A stretch of 64,000 bases of DNA from Bradyrhizobium sp. CB3481 (GTDB lineage Bacteria > Pseudomonadota > Alphaproteobacteria > Rhizobiales > Xanthobacteraceae), in assembly GCF_029714305.1 (NCBI RefSeq), contig NZ_CP121647.1:3554501-3618500 (forward strand). Direction: 5' to 3'. Under the pieces are notes generated by a model. The model saw only the letters and a list, made by a program, of their open reading frames with translations, searched no databases and was not told the origin of the DNA. This document shows positions 33,076 to 42,347 of the stretch, in pieces (position 1 is the stretch's first letter; each line of letters begins with the position of its first letter). Made by a program: the position numbers and the translations under genes.

Positions 33076-33438
33076 TCATAGCACCGAGACTGCAAGCAAT
33101 GTCGGGCGCGCGATGTTCGCCGACGCCGGGATCTCGGGGTTCAAGAGCTGAACGACGGTGCCGTGAACTCGTGTGGCACCGGCGCGAGCCAATATGGGCG
33201 TCTGCGGCGGCCTCAGCGTATCGACCTTCAAGGTGTTGACGCCCGCATTCCACGTCATCCATGGCATCGACTCGAGATGGGGAATCGGCGGGAGCGCGAT
33301 CTTCTTTTCGAAGGCGTCGGCCGCAGCAGGTTTGCCCGGCATACGATCCATTCCCCAGGCCGGCAGCGACGGCAGCATGAGTAGCGCAGCCATCGACGCC
33401 GCGAGTATCCGCCGCACCAGGCGTTGCGCGGGGACCAT
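33076..33438 (-). CDS. Exported hypothetical protein
   Basis: A 120-residue protein. ATG 33438 has GGAG upstream (about 9 bases) and starts a signal peptide (VRRILAASMAALLMLPSLPAWG). The mature part (ALPPIPHLESMPWMTWNAGV, then NTLKVDTLRPPQTPIL) is Pro-rich. It is the last gene downstream of groEL on the same strand. Function unknown. Confidence 0.5.
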   Translation of the reverse strand: MVPAQRLVRRILAASMAALLMLPSLPAWGMDRMPGKPAAADAFEKKIALPPIPHLESMPWMTWNAGVNTLKVDTLRPPQTPILARAGATRVHGTVVQLLNPEIPASANIARPTLLAVSVL

Positions 33439-33487
33439 CTGGGATTTCTCCGCCCGAGCGGAGATAATGGTGTGATCGGCGATCATC

Positions 33488-33610
33488 TCATCCTCCTATC
33501 GTTCGAAAAAGACTGATCCAGGCGATCGTGGTGCAGCTCAGGGTGAACATCAGCCAGTGCACGGCGGCCGCGCCATTCCTACGCAGCCTTCGCTGAAGAT
33601 TTCTGCTCAT
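33488..33610 (-). CDS. Small membrane peptide
   Basis: A 40-residue frame. ATG 33610 has TTAGGAG 6-7 bases upstream. The basic N-terminus SRNLQRRLRRNG precedes one hydrophobic helix (VHWLMFTLSCTTIAWISLF), consistent with a single-pass membrane peptide. It lies 70 bases downstream of groEL on the same strand. Confidence 0.45.
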   Translation of the reverse strand: MSRNLQRRLRRNGAAAVHWLMFTLSCTTIAWISLFRTIGG

Positions 33611-33680
33611 CTGAAAGCTCCTAATTGTCGATCTGTCCTTTCCTGGTTCGAGGGATAGGTCTGTTGGCTTGTCCGCCAAG

Positions 33681-35330
<1,650 letters not shown>

Positions 35331-35338
35331 TCAGCGCT

Positions 35339-35653
35339 TCAAGCGACTTTCTTCGTTGCGGAGCTCTTCTCGACCACACCCAGCAGGTCGCTCTCTTTCA
35401 TGATGAGAAGTTCTTTGCCGTCGATCTTGACCTCCGTACCAGACCATTTGCCGAAAAGGACCCGATCGCCAGGCTTCACGTCGAGCGGCATCAATTGGCC
35501 CAGTTCGTTACGGCCTCCCGGACCGGCGGCGATCACCTCGCCCTCCTGCGGCTTTTCCTTCGCGGTGTCCGGAATGATGATGCCGCCGGCAGTCCTCTCC
35601 TCGGCATCGATGCGTCGCACCAGAACGCGATCGTGCAATGGACGGAAATGCAT
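35339..35653 (-). CDS. groES: Co-chaperonin GroES
   Basis: A 104-residue GroES from ATG 35653 ([20 protein letters not shown]). The mobile loop ([20 protein letters not shown]) and the roof region ([20 protein letters not shown]) are present. It caps the GroEL ring. It is the first gene of the groES-groEL operon, preceded by a sigma-32-like promoter. I found no CIRCE inverted repeat in the leader, so control is likely by RpoH alone. Confidence 0.97.
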   Translation of the reverse strand: MHFRPLHDRVLVRRIDAEERTAGGIIIPDTAKEKPQEGEVIAAGPGGRNELGQLMPLDVKPGDRVLFGKWSGTEVKIDGKELLIMKESDLLGVVEKSSATKKVA

Positions 35654-35721
35654 GCACATCCTCCCTGCAACTCAGCAATGTCATCAGAACCGGGGCCGTA
35701 ACCGGCCCTCCGGCAAAATCG

Positions 35722-35750
35722 ACCTAGGCGCGGCAAAGCTGAGGTCAAGA
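35722..35750 (-). promoter_or_regulatory. Sigma-32 (RpoH)-type heat-shock promoter of groESL
   Basis: On the minus strand, CTTGAC (from 35749) is separated by 17 bases (counted after CTTG) from CCTAGGT (35728-35722), a good match to the alphaproteobacterial RpoH consensus CTTG-N17/18-CYTATNT. It lies about 70 bases upstream of the groES start. The rest of the 35660-35910 gap shows no gene. Confidence 0.6.
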
Positions 35751-35910
35751 GGAGTTACGCAAATTTTTTCGACACCGCCGGCAGAAGTTTCCGCGACGAC
35801 GTTGCCGCGACACCGCGGAGCCGTCACCTGGGTGATCTCAGGCGGGACGGCGCGGCTCTCCTTGCCGATTTTCCGCAGTGCCACAGGTCCGTCCCTTCAA
35901 TTTACGCGGC

Positions 35911-37026
35911 TTACGCCGCCGTGGACGCTTCCGGGGCCGTGTCCATGGAGGGCGGCCGAACACGCAGCGAGTGCCGATAGCCGGAGCTGGGCGTCGGAAG
36001 CCTGCGAAGCATCCTCTGGTAGATTCGGCCGTACTCCGCCGCCATGCGGGCGGAGGAGAAACGTTCCTCGAACCGGGCGCGGACGGCCTTGCGGTTGAGA
36101 TGCAGCAATCCGGGAACGGCGCGCACCGCCTCGTTGACGTCGGACACGATGCGTCCGGTCAGTCCGTCCTCGACGATTTCCGGGACCGACCCGCAACGGA
36201 AGGCGAGCACCGGCGTGCCGCAGGCCATGGCTTCAATCATGACCAGGCCGAATGGCTCCGGCCAGTCGATTGGGAAGAGCAGCGCGGCCGCTTCGCCGAG
36301 AAATTCGCCTTTAGCGTTCTCATTGATCTCGCCGATGAACTCAATTCCCGGTTCGTTCAGCATCGGGGCGATGACGCCGCGGAAGTAGGCGTCGTCGGCT
36401 TTGTCAACCTTCGCCGCTATCTTGAGCGGAAGGCCGGCTGCCCGCGCAATCGCGATGGCACGGTCGGGACGTTTCTCCGGTGAGATCCGGCCGAGAAACG
36501 CCAGATGGCCGCCTTTCGGATTGTAGCTCGGAATGTGCAGATCGAGCGGAAGGCCATGATAGACCGTCGCCACGAAGTTCGCGCCTGGAAGCGGCGACCG
36601 CTGCGCGTTCGAAATCGAAACCAGCGGCATGTCCGCAAACCGGCGGTAGAATGGCATATGATCCGGAAGATCCTGCCTGCCGTGCAGCGTGGTCAGCGTC
36701 CGGCCGCGTTCAGATCGGAACAGCGGAAAATGCAGATAGTCGGTGTGGAAATGGAGAATGTCGAACTGGTCGGCGCGCTCGCGCACCTTGTCGAGCATGA
36801 TCATCTGGTGGGGAAGAGCGTCGCGGACGTCGGGGTCGAGGCGCAGCGCGCGAGGCGTGCAGGGGACGAGCTCGGCGGAGGTGATGGAATCCTCGCTCGC
36901 GAACAGCGTCACCTGGTGGCCTTGTCGGACCAACTCCTCGGTCAGCCAGGAAACGACCCGCTCCGTTCCCCCATAGAGACGGGGCGGGACGCTCTCGAAT
37001 AGCGGGGCTATCTGTGCAATCCTCAT
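35911..37026 (-). CDS. GT4-family glycosyltransferase
   Basis: A 371-residue GT-B fold enzyme from ATG 37026 with GGAGAGA upstream. The N-terminal Rossmann domain starts RIAQIAPLFESVPPRLYGGT; the glycine-rich GGTERVV loop is typical. The C-terminal donor-binding domain has FLGRISPEKRPDRAIAIARA, and PEPFGLVMIEAMACGTPVLA contains the EX7E-type motif. Acceptor and donor are unknown; such enzymes often decorate surface glycans. It lies between rpoH and groESL on the same strand, 41 bases after rpoH, so it may be heat-induced. Confidence 0.9.
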   Translation of the reverse strand: MRIAQIAPLFESVPPRLYGGTERVVSWLTEELVRQGHQVTLFASEDSITSAELVPCTPRALRLDPDVRDALPHQMIMLDKVRERADQFDILHFHTDYLHFPLFRSERGRTLTTLHGRQDLPDHMPFYRRFADMPLVSISNAQRSPLPGANFVATVYHGLPLDLHIPSYNPKGGHLAFLGRISPEKRPDRAIAIARAAGLPLKIAAKVDKADDAYFRGVIAPMLNEPGIEFIGEINENAKGEFLGEAAALLFPIDWPEPFGLVMIEAMACGTPVLAFRCGSVPEIVEDGLTGRIVSDVNEAVRAVPGLLHLNRKAVRARFEERFSSARMAAEYGRIYQRMLRRLPTPSSGYRHSLRVRPPSMDTAPEASTAA

Positions 37027-37067
37027 TTCTGTCTCTCCGGAATAGCCGCTGCGCCAGACGGGGGCCT

Positions 37068-37970
37068 CTATCCGCTGGGAAAGCCAGGAGACAATCCATC
37101 CAAGCGAGCCCCGATCGCGCCCCTGATCTTTTGTAGTGCGCGAACCTCGATCTGGCGGACGCGCTCGCGTGACACGCCGAAAGTGGCGGCGAGCTCCTCC
37201 ATGGTCTTCGGCTGTTCGGCCAGGAATCGCGCGCCGACGATATGGCGCTCGCGGGGGTTAAGGAGCGCAAGCGCGTCGTCCAGTGCGCTCCTTACCCGGT
37301 TGCGATCCTCCGTTTCCGATAGCAGCGTTTCCGGGTCCGGGGCCGGATCAATCAGCCAGTCCTGGATTTCTTCGGACCCGTCCTCCCGAGTCATGGGCAG
37401 GTTGAGCGAAGTATCACCCCGGATCCTCCCATTCATCTCGACGACCTCACGCGGAGCTACTTTCAGTTCGCCGGCGATATATTCGGCCTGCTCCGGCGAT
37501 AGGTCGACGTCCTCGCTTGCAGAAATCCGGTTCTTGAGTTTTCGCAGGTTGAAGAACAGCTTCTTCTGGGCTGCAGTGGTGCCTATTTTCACCAGCGACC
37601 AGGACCTGAGAATGTATTCGTGGACTGTCGCCTTGATCCACCACATCGCATACGTCGCGAGCCGAACGCCTTTGTCCGGCTGGAAGCGCTTCACCGCCAG
37701 CATCAAGCCGACATTCGCCTCCGAGATCAGGTCGGCGACGGGAAGGCCATAGCCGCGATACCGCAGCGCCAGCTTGGCGGCCAACCGGAGGTGACTTGTG
37801 ACCAGGCGATAGGCCGCTTCGCGATCGCCGTGCTCGCGCCAGCGGCGCGCGTATATTGCTTCCTCGGTGGCGCCCAACAGCGGAAACTTGCGAATGGTGG
37901 TCAGGTAGCGGGACAGCCCGCCTTCCGAACGGATCGCGGGCAGATTCGATAGGGCTGAAAGGGTGCTCAT
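37068..37970 (-). CDS. rpoH: Heat-shock sigma factor RpoH (sigma-32)
   Basis: A 300-residue sigma-70 family factor. ATG 37970 has AGGAGG 8 bases upstream. Region 2 is VADLISEANVGLMLAVKRFQ then WWIKATVHEYILRSWSLVKI. The RpoH-specific box QKKLFFNLRKLK follows, and region 4 is TMEELAATFGVSRERVRQIE. It directs transcription of chaperone genes. Bradyrhizobium is known to hold several rpoH copies, and this one heads a minus-strand run with the glycosyltransferase and groESL. Confidence 0.95.
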   Translation of the reverse strand: MSTLSALSNLPAIRSEGGLSRYLTTIRKFPLLGATEEAIYARRWREHGDREAAYRLVTSHLRLAAKLALRYRGYGLPVADLISEANVGLMLAVKRFQPDKGVRLATYAMWWIKATVHEYILRSWSLVKIGTTAAQKKLFFNLRKLKNRISASEDVDLSPEQAEYIAGELKVAPREVVEMNGRIRGDTSLNLPMTREDGSEEIQDWLIDPAPDPETLLSETEDRNRVRSALDDALALLNPRERHIVGARFLAEQPKTMEELAATFGVSRERVRQIEVRALQKIRGAIGARLDGLSPGFPSG

Positions 37971-38164
37971 TTCCAATTCCTCCTCGGAGCAAAGTGGGTG
38001 AGCTACCGAGCATCCGCCTGGACCCGGAAGCGGCGCCCAAGCGCGTCATGCCGGCGGCGTCCACAGAATGTCGAAGCCTGCGGATTGTTCCCTTCGGATT
38101 TGTTTGAAAGTTGAGGCCGGTCAGCGCGGCATCGGATCCGCGGCCGTGATGACCTCGCGGCGGC

Positions 38165-38385
38165 TTAGGCAGCCTGTGCGGTCATAGGCGCCGCGCTCTC
38201 CGCCGTCGCGGTGCCGCGCTCGAGCGCCAGCAGCGCCAGCTCGACCTCGTGAAGGCGGGAGGGCCGGCCACCTCCGGCATGCGTTCGTTGGTCGCCTGAT
38301 CGATCAAATATTCGGCCCATGCCCAATCGATCAGGATCGAGCGCTTCGCATCGATCGAAAGGCCGGCATCGCGCACTACCGCCAT
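38165..38385 (-). pseudogene. Small helical gene broken by a frameshift
   Basis: One frame gives MAVVRDAGLSIDAKRSILID then WAWAEYLIDQATNERMPE. Near 38275 the family-like continuation (RPSRLHEVELALLALERGT…) lies in another frame. The 'LSxDxKRAIL..WA' pattern recalls a short rhizobial helical protein. Either one base was lost or this is a sequencing error. Confidence 0.5.
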
Positions 38386-38892
38386 CGGCGAACTCCAAGC
38401 TTCCTCGCCGCGCCGATCCTGCCGGGCTTCCGCGCCGGCGACGGCCTCGTCATAGCTCTCGGGAGGGAACCTAATCCGAGGCGTTTGAGGGTCTCATCGG
38501 AGAAGGCATGCTTCATCCCGCGGCGCACCGACTGTCGCTGATTTGAGTCAGGCTCGGTTGCGTTCTCGACGACATAGGGGACTCGCTGACTTTCGGCATA
38601 ACGGATCGCCGCCCGGAGCGTCGGGAAGCTGAGCTCGACGGTCGCGAGCGGGTCGTCGTCGCCGGTCCAACCCATCAGCGGCTGAGGGAGCGCTGCGGCG
38701 CTCGAAGGTAAGCCGCCAGCCCTTGCTGCGGGCCGTTCCCGAGGTCATTGCTGACCGCTCGGGCCGAAAGATGCGGGCTACCGCATTCCGTGGGAACGGC
38801 GATGGGGTCAAGCGCCTGTCCGGCGTGTGATTGTCGTTGGCGGCGCATGCCGCCTCTGGTGTGGTCTCGTTCACTCCATCGATCGTGGCCAT
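38376..38892 (-). pseudogene. ETC complex I (NDUFS4-like) subunit family gene, frameshifted
   Basis: The first frame from ATG 38892 includes VARIFRPERSAMTSGTARSK then GWRLTFERRSAP. The sequence continues after a shift near 38675 as PLMGWTGDDDPLATVELSFP then TLRAAIRYAESQRVPYVVE. Together this is the conserved region of the ETC complex I subunit (NDUFS4/NuoX-like) family. Such paralogues outside the nuo operon are frequent in rhizobia. The frameshift makes this copy probably non-functional. Confidence 0.7.
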
Positions 38893-38985
38893 CTTCTCCC
38901 TCCCATTTCTGGCGAAGGAAAATCGCTCGCGGCTCGGCATCTATCAAGCCGCGCGCATCATTCATCTGTGCAGGTGGGCCTCCGG

Positions 38986-39228
38986 TCAGGAGCACCCCTT
39001 GCAGATGTCCGGTACAATGTCCTCGGCGCGAAAAGGCCGGCTCGCGCCGGTCGCGCGGTTGGACCCTGTGCTCCGGCCACCGGACAGCGTCCGCTCCGGT
39101 GCCTCGCTCTGGACGACCGCGTTCGAACCGCCATACTGCTTCGGCTTCTTTTGCTGGGCGCCGATTGCTTCGCTTGCGCTGAGCAGCATGGCGAATACGA
39201 CGGCAACTGCGAGTAAACCGCGCATCAT
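38986..39228 (-). CDS. Small exported protein (GGSNAVVQSEAPERTLSGG motif)
   Basis: An 80-residue protein. ATG 39228 or 39225 follows GGGAGGAGA. A signal peptide (LLAVAVVFAMLLSASEAIGA) precedes a mature region QYGGSNAVVQSEAPERTLSG, ending AEDIVPDICKGCS with a CxxC pair. I recall this motif in short secreted Bradyrhizobium proteins of unknown function. Confidence 0.65.
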   Translation of the reverse strand: MMRGLLAVAVVFAMLLSASEAIGAQQKKPKQYGGSNAVVQSEAPERTLSGGRSTGSNRATGASRPFRAEDIVPDICKGCS

Positions 39229-39241
39229 TCTCCTCCCAACA

Positions 39242-39376
39242 TTAGCTGTTGCGAGGAGAGAGCCTGATGCGCAGGTTCCTGGATGACGCCGCTATCCGGC
39301 CAGCCAGCCGCTGCAACAGACGGGTAACTCCCGTGCTCCAACGAAGCACAGATTGGGCGTGATATGTCGTCTTCAT
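39242..39376 (-). CDS. Small basic hypothetical protein
   Basis: A 44-residue frame. ATG 39376 has AGGAGG at about 6-8 bases. It reads KTTYHAQSVLRWSTGVTRLL then QRLAGRIAASSRNLRI, a basic amphipathic helix. It lies just upstream of the exported protein gene at 38986 and is probably cotranscribed. Confidence 0.5.
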   Translation of the reverse strand: MKTTYHAQSVLRWSTGVTRLLQRLAGRIAASSRNLRIRLSPRNS

Positions 39377-39593
39377 GACCACATCCTCCTGAAAGCAACG
39401 TGGATTCCACAGCGCCTTCCCCTTGAGGGGCCGGCGTGCCAATCCTGCTCAGGCCTTGGCAGCGGCCGATTTAGGTCGGCTGCGCGCGGCGTCAAGATCC
39501 TGGCGTCAAGAGGTGTGACGTTCGGACGCGCCGCCCTCTTTTGGAGACCGGCCGCGGGCAGTAAAAAATGTAAATGCCCGTGCCGGTTGCAGC

Positions 39594-39620
39594 CTTGAAA
39601 TCAAACCGGCTCCTTCTAAT
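39594..39620 (+). promoter_or_regulatory. Candidate sigma-32 promoter for the hsp20 genes
   Basis: CTTGAAA at 39594-39600 is followed, after an 11-base spacer, by CCTTCTAAT (39612-39620). The -35 element fits RpoH well and the -10 element only partly. Transcription would start near 39627, just before the ROSE-like leader. Confidence 0.4.
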
Positions 39621-39627
39621 TCTTGTA

Positions 39628-39732
39628 GTGCCACAAGTGTGGCGCCGGATGCCGTCAGGGTCCGGCCAAGGCCGCCGGAAATATCCCGGCGGCGCTCCTA
39701 TCCATGTTGCTCAAGAGGAGGATATGGCTATG
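39628..39732 (+). promoter_or_regulatory. ROSE-like RNA thermometer in the hsp20 leader
   Basis: The leader folds into successive hairpins: GCCGCCGG/CCGGCGGC (39681-39703 region), then a 3'-most hairpin in which GTTGCTC (39705-39711 region) faces GAGGAGG, the Shine-Dalgarno at 39715-39721. A TTGCT stretch opposite AGGA with a bulged G is the hallmark of ROSE elements, which block translation at normal temperature and melt on heat shock. ROSE was first described in Bradyrhizobium small heat-shock genes. The fold was made by eye. Confidence 0.65.
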
Positions 39733-40182
39733 AGAACCTACGATCTGTCCCCGTTCTGGCGTTCGACCGTTGGGTTTGATCGCCTGCTCGACCTCGTCAA
39801 CGACACGATGAACGACAGCGACAATTATCCGTTGTACGACATCGAGCGTACCGGCGAGGACCAGTACCAGATTTCGCTGGCGCTGGCCGGCTTCAGCCCG
39901 GAGGAGATCATCATCACCGCGGAGCAATCGACGCTCACGGTTGAGGGCCGTAAGGCCAACAAGGGTGATCACAACTACCTGTATCAGGGCATCTCGATGC
40001 GGCCGTTCCGCCGTGTCTTTAACCTGGCGGACTATGTCCAGGTCAAGGATGCGACGTTCGACAACGGCATGCTCAAGATCGTTCTGATCCGCGAGTTGCC
40101 CGAGGCGATGAAGCCGCGTCGCATCGCGATCGAAACCGCCGGCAACGACAACCAGCAAATCGAACAGAAGCAGGCCGCCTGA
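39730..40182 (+). CDS. Small heat-shock protein Hsp20 (class A, IbpA-like)
   Basis: A 150-residue alpha-crystallin-type holdase. ATG 39730 (MRTYDLSPFWRSTVGFDRLL) is preferred over ATG 39724 because AGGAGG lies 8 bases upstream. The alpha-crystallin domain spans about residues 35-125 (YQISLALAGFSPEEIIITAE, DYVQVKDATFDNGMLKIVL). The C-terminal RRIAIET holds the I-x-I anchoring motif. It binds unfolding proteins and keeps them refoldable for DnaK/GroEL. It is controlled by a ROSE-like leader and sits 99 bases ahead of a second hsp20. Confidence 0.93.
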   Translation: MRTYDLSPFWRSTVGFDRLLDLVNDTMNDSDNYPLYDIERTGEDQYQISLALAGFSPEEIIITAEQSTLTVEGRKANKGDHNYLYQGISMRPFRRVFNLADYVQVKDATFDNGMLKIVLIRELPEAMKPRRIAIETAGNDNQQIEQKQAA

Positions 40183-40281
40183 CGCAATTCCCGGCAAGGC
40201 TGTCGAACTGCCTGTGCGGGGCTTGGTCGCGCGCAGGTGAGGTCTGTCCAGTGAACATGATGAACAGAAAGGAGGATATCT

Positions 40282-40767
40282 ATGGCACTACGTGATCTCA
40301 TTCCGTGGAATGACGGCTCTCGTGATCTGAGCCTGCACCGCAACGAGCCCACTCCGTTCCTCGCGCTTCACCGCGAGATGAATCGGCTGTTCGACGATGC
40401 GTTCCGCTCGTTCGACATCGCTCCGTTCAGCTCCCAGGCGATGGGCTGGCCGAAGCTCGAGGTCAACGAGACCGAAAAGGAAGTCAAGGTTATCGCTGAA
40501 CTTCCCGGTCTCGAAGAGAAGGACGTCAACGTCGAACTGAGGAGCGGCATGTTGACGATCAGCGGTGAGAAGAAGAGCGAGACCGAAGATAAGGAGCGCC
40601 GCTTCAGCGAGCGCTACTACGGGCGCTTCGAGCGTTCGATCCCGGTCGATGATATCGATCAGGATAAGGTCGGAGCGGCGTTCAAGAATGGCGTTCTCAC
40701 CGTAACGCTGCCGAAGCTACCTACCGCGCAGCAGAACGTGAAACGGATCGCCATCAACGGCAAGTAA
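40282..40767 (+). CDS. Small heat-shock protein Hsp20 (class C/HspH-like)
   Basis: A 161-residue Hsp20 from ATG 40282 with AAAGGAGG upstream. The N-terminal arm contains PFLALHREMNRLFDDAFRSF. The alpha-crystallin domain begins WPKLEVNETEKEVKVIAELP and ends AAFKNGVLTVTLPK, with VKRIAI as the C-terminal anchor. It diverges strongly from the preceding Hsp20, as expected for a different subclass forming hetero-populations. The 99-base gap lacks a TTGCT/AGGA hairpin, so it probably depends on the upstream transcript. Confidence 0.93.
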   Translation: MALRDLIPWNDGSRDLSLHRNEPTPFLALHREMNRLFDDAFRSFDIAPFSSQAMGWPKLEVNETEKEVKVIAELPGLEEKDVNVELRSGMLTISGEKKSETEDKERRFSERYYGRFERSIPVDDIDQDKVGAAFKNGVLTVTLPKLPTAQQNVKRIAINGK

Positions 40768-40775
40768 CCGCGGGG

Positions 40776-40804
40776 GCGGGCGGGAGCAATCCGCTCTCGC
40801 CCGC
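40776..40804 (+). terminator. GC-rich stem-loop after the hsp20 pair
   Basis: GCGGGCGGGAGC (40776-40787) and GCTCTCGCCCGC (40793-40804) form a 12-bp stem with one G-U pair and a 5-base loop. No T-run follows, so it may be a transcript-stabilising hairpin or a weak terminator. Confidence 0.45.
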
Positions 40805-40922
40805 GTCGAGGGTGCTGCCAACAACGATACAGGTCAATCGAGCTCGCTCTGGATCGGACGAGGCGCACTGACCTGTGCAACAGAGGAAATTGAAAAGGAG
40901 ACAAATGTAAGGAGTTGCAACC

Positions 40923-41285
40923 ATGAACACCGTCTGGAAAAAGGACATGATCGCTGATGTGGTCAACCTTGTAATCGGTCTGGGCTTGTTTGTGTCGCCA
41001 TGGGCCTTCGGGTTCGCCGCTGAAAGTCCCACGAACTGGAATGCCTGGTTGAGCGGCATCCTGATCGCTGCGCTGGCCGTAGCAGCGCTGGCGATCTTCG
41101 CCGAATGGCAGGAGTGGATAGCTCTTGCCGCCGGCGTTTGGGTCGCCGTGTCGCCTTGGGTGCTGCACTTCTCGGCCAAGGCAACGGTCACACCGCTCCA
41201 TGTCATCGCCGGAATCCTGGTGGCGGCTGTTGCTGCTTTGCGAGTCTGGCAACTGCACCAGAGCCATCCGCGTGTGACGGCCTGA
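40923..41285 (+). CDS. SPW repeat membrane protein
   Basis: A 120-residue integral membrane protein from ATG 40923. The gapped leader AGGAGACAAATGTAAGGAG supplies the ribosome-binding site. Two copies of the SPW motif (GLFVSPWAFGFA and VWVAVSPWVLHFS) each begin a pair of membrane helices, giving four segments. Function of SPW proteins is unknown. Its position behind two hsp20 genes suggests a stress role. Confidence 0.85.
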   Translation: MNTVWKKDMIADVVNLVIGLGLFVSPWAFGFAAESPTNWNAWLSGILIAALAVAALAIFAEWQEWIALAAGVWVAVSPWVLHFSAKATVTPLHVIAGILVAAVAALRVWQLHQSHPRVTA

Positions 41286-41383
41286 CGCTCCGCGAGGGGA
41301 GGTTGCTGCCAGCTTCCCTTCGCATTTTATCTGCTCGACAGCGCCATTTTTGCTGACCAAGCTTGTTGCCCGCGAGATGAACG

Positions 41384-41774
41384 ATGATGGGTGCTGCAGT
41401 GAAAGGGAACACGCCAGTAGCTTCTCGGTCGGCCGTTGCGCCAAGCGGAGAAGCCGTGCTGCTGACTTCGTGCATGTACACGCTTGATAAGAAGCGTCGC
41501 CGAGTCCCTGCGGGCCTTACCCCCGAGGAGACGACCGAATTCGAACTCAGCGGAGCAGGACAAGACGCCCGTTGCATATTTTCTGGAACAAACGCCGGCC
41601 GACATCGATGCGCCGAAATACCTCCCTGGTGATGCAAAGGACGTTGTCGTTGCCAAAGCTCGTTTCGATGAAGGTTCTGGTGTGTTCTGGCTAGGTGGCC
41701 GTCACTGTGAATTCTGCACCAACGATATATTCGGAGCGCGCCTCAAGATCGTTGAGGTGCCGATGGGCACCTGA
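41384..41774 (+). pseudogene. Possible frameshifted hypothetical gene
   Basis: One frame reads AVLLTSCMYTLDKKRRRVPA then GLTPEETTEFEL. Near 41545 the protein-like continuation AEQDKTPVAYFLEQTPADID then APKYLPGDAKDVVVAKARFD, ending GLGG/CEFC-like, is in another frame. The two halves look like one gene with a single-base shift. I recognise no family. The following ~295 bases up to 42070 show no gene. Confidence 0.35.
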
Positions 41775-42123
41775 GCGACGCAGGCATCGCAATATGGAAC
41801 ATATTCCTATAGCGGCCAAATCGGTCTCACCACCAAAGCTAAAGCGGGCACACGTGGGGTTGTCTCACGAACGACGCGGACTTCTGCTGTTGGCCCATCG
41901 CCGACCTTCGTTCGGAAGGCCGCGATGTCCGCTCCCGGGAGATGAGGGGACAAGGTCAGGCAAGCTGCCGAGGTCGGCTTGTGCGACCATCGCCAACACA
42001 AATCGAGGTTTGCAACTGGCCGACAACCGAGCGAAACAGCGGAGATACGAAGTTCATGATTTCCATCCGCCGGTTCGGCTTAGAAGTCAGGCTGAAACGA
42101 ACTCTTCGGCTCGAAATGCACCA

Positions 42124-42189
42124 AACGTCTTTGTCCACTCCGGCAAGCCATTGAAATTGCAGTAAATGCGACCGCCCTCCGAGCGCACC
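42124..42189 (-). repeat. Left copy of a 66-base imperfect direct repeat flanking the retron
   Basis: It pairs with 49601-49666. Three blocks (AACGTCTTTG, ATTGAAATTGCA and CCGCC-TCCGAGCGC-CC) are conserved at exactly the same spacing (16 and 10 variable bases between). On the minus strand it encodes RSEGGRIYCNFNGLPEWTKT then FGAF, part of an ORF ending at 42087, so the repeat is probably a piece of a paralogous coding sequence. Confidence 0.5.
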
Positions 42190-42347
42190 AGCCCAAATAT
42201 CTTCGAATCGGTCGAACCGGACCTGCCGAGCGATGGCTCGCCATGGCGAGGTGACCGGCTGAACTAACCGGCAGGGCTGTGCAGTTCCCGAAGGGAATTT
42301 GCCAGTGAAAAGAGGTCTTTCCCGGTTGGTTCAGACCGAACGGTGGT

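Noticed and set aside
35660..35720. Search for a CIRCE operator in the groES leader
   Set aside because: No TTAGCACTC/GAGTGCTAA inverted repeat is present; control is assigned to the RpoH-type promoter only.
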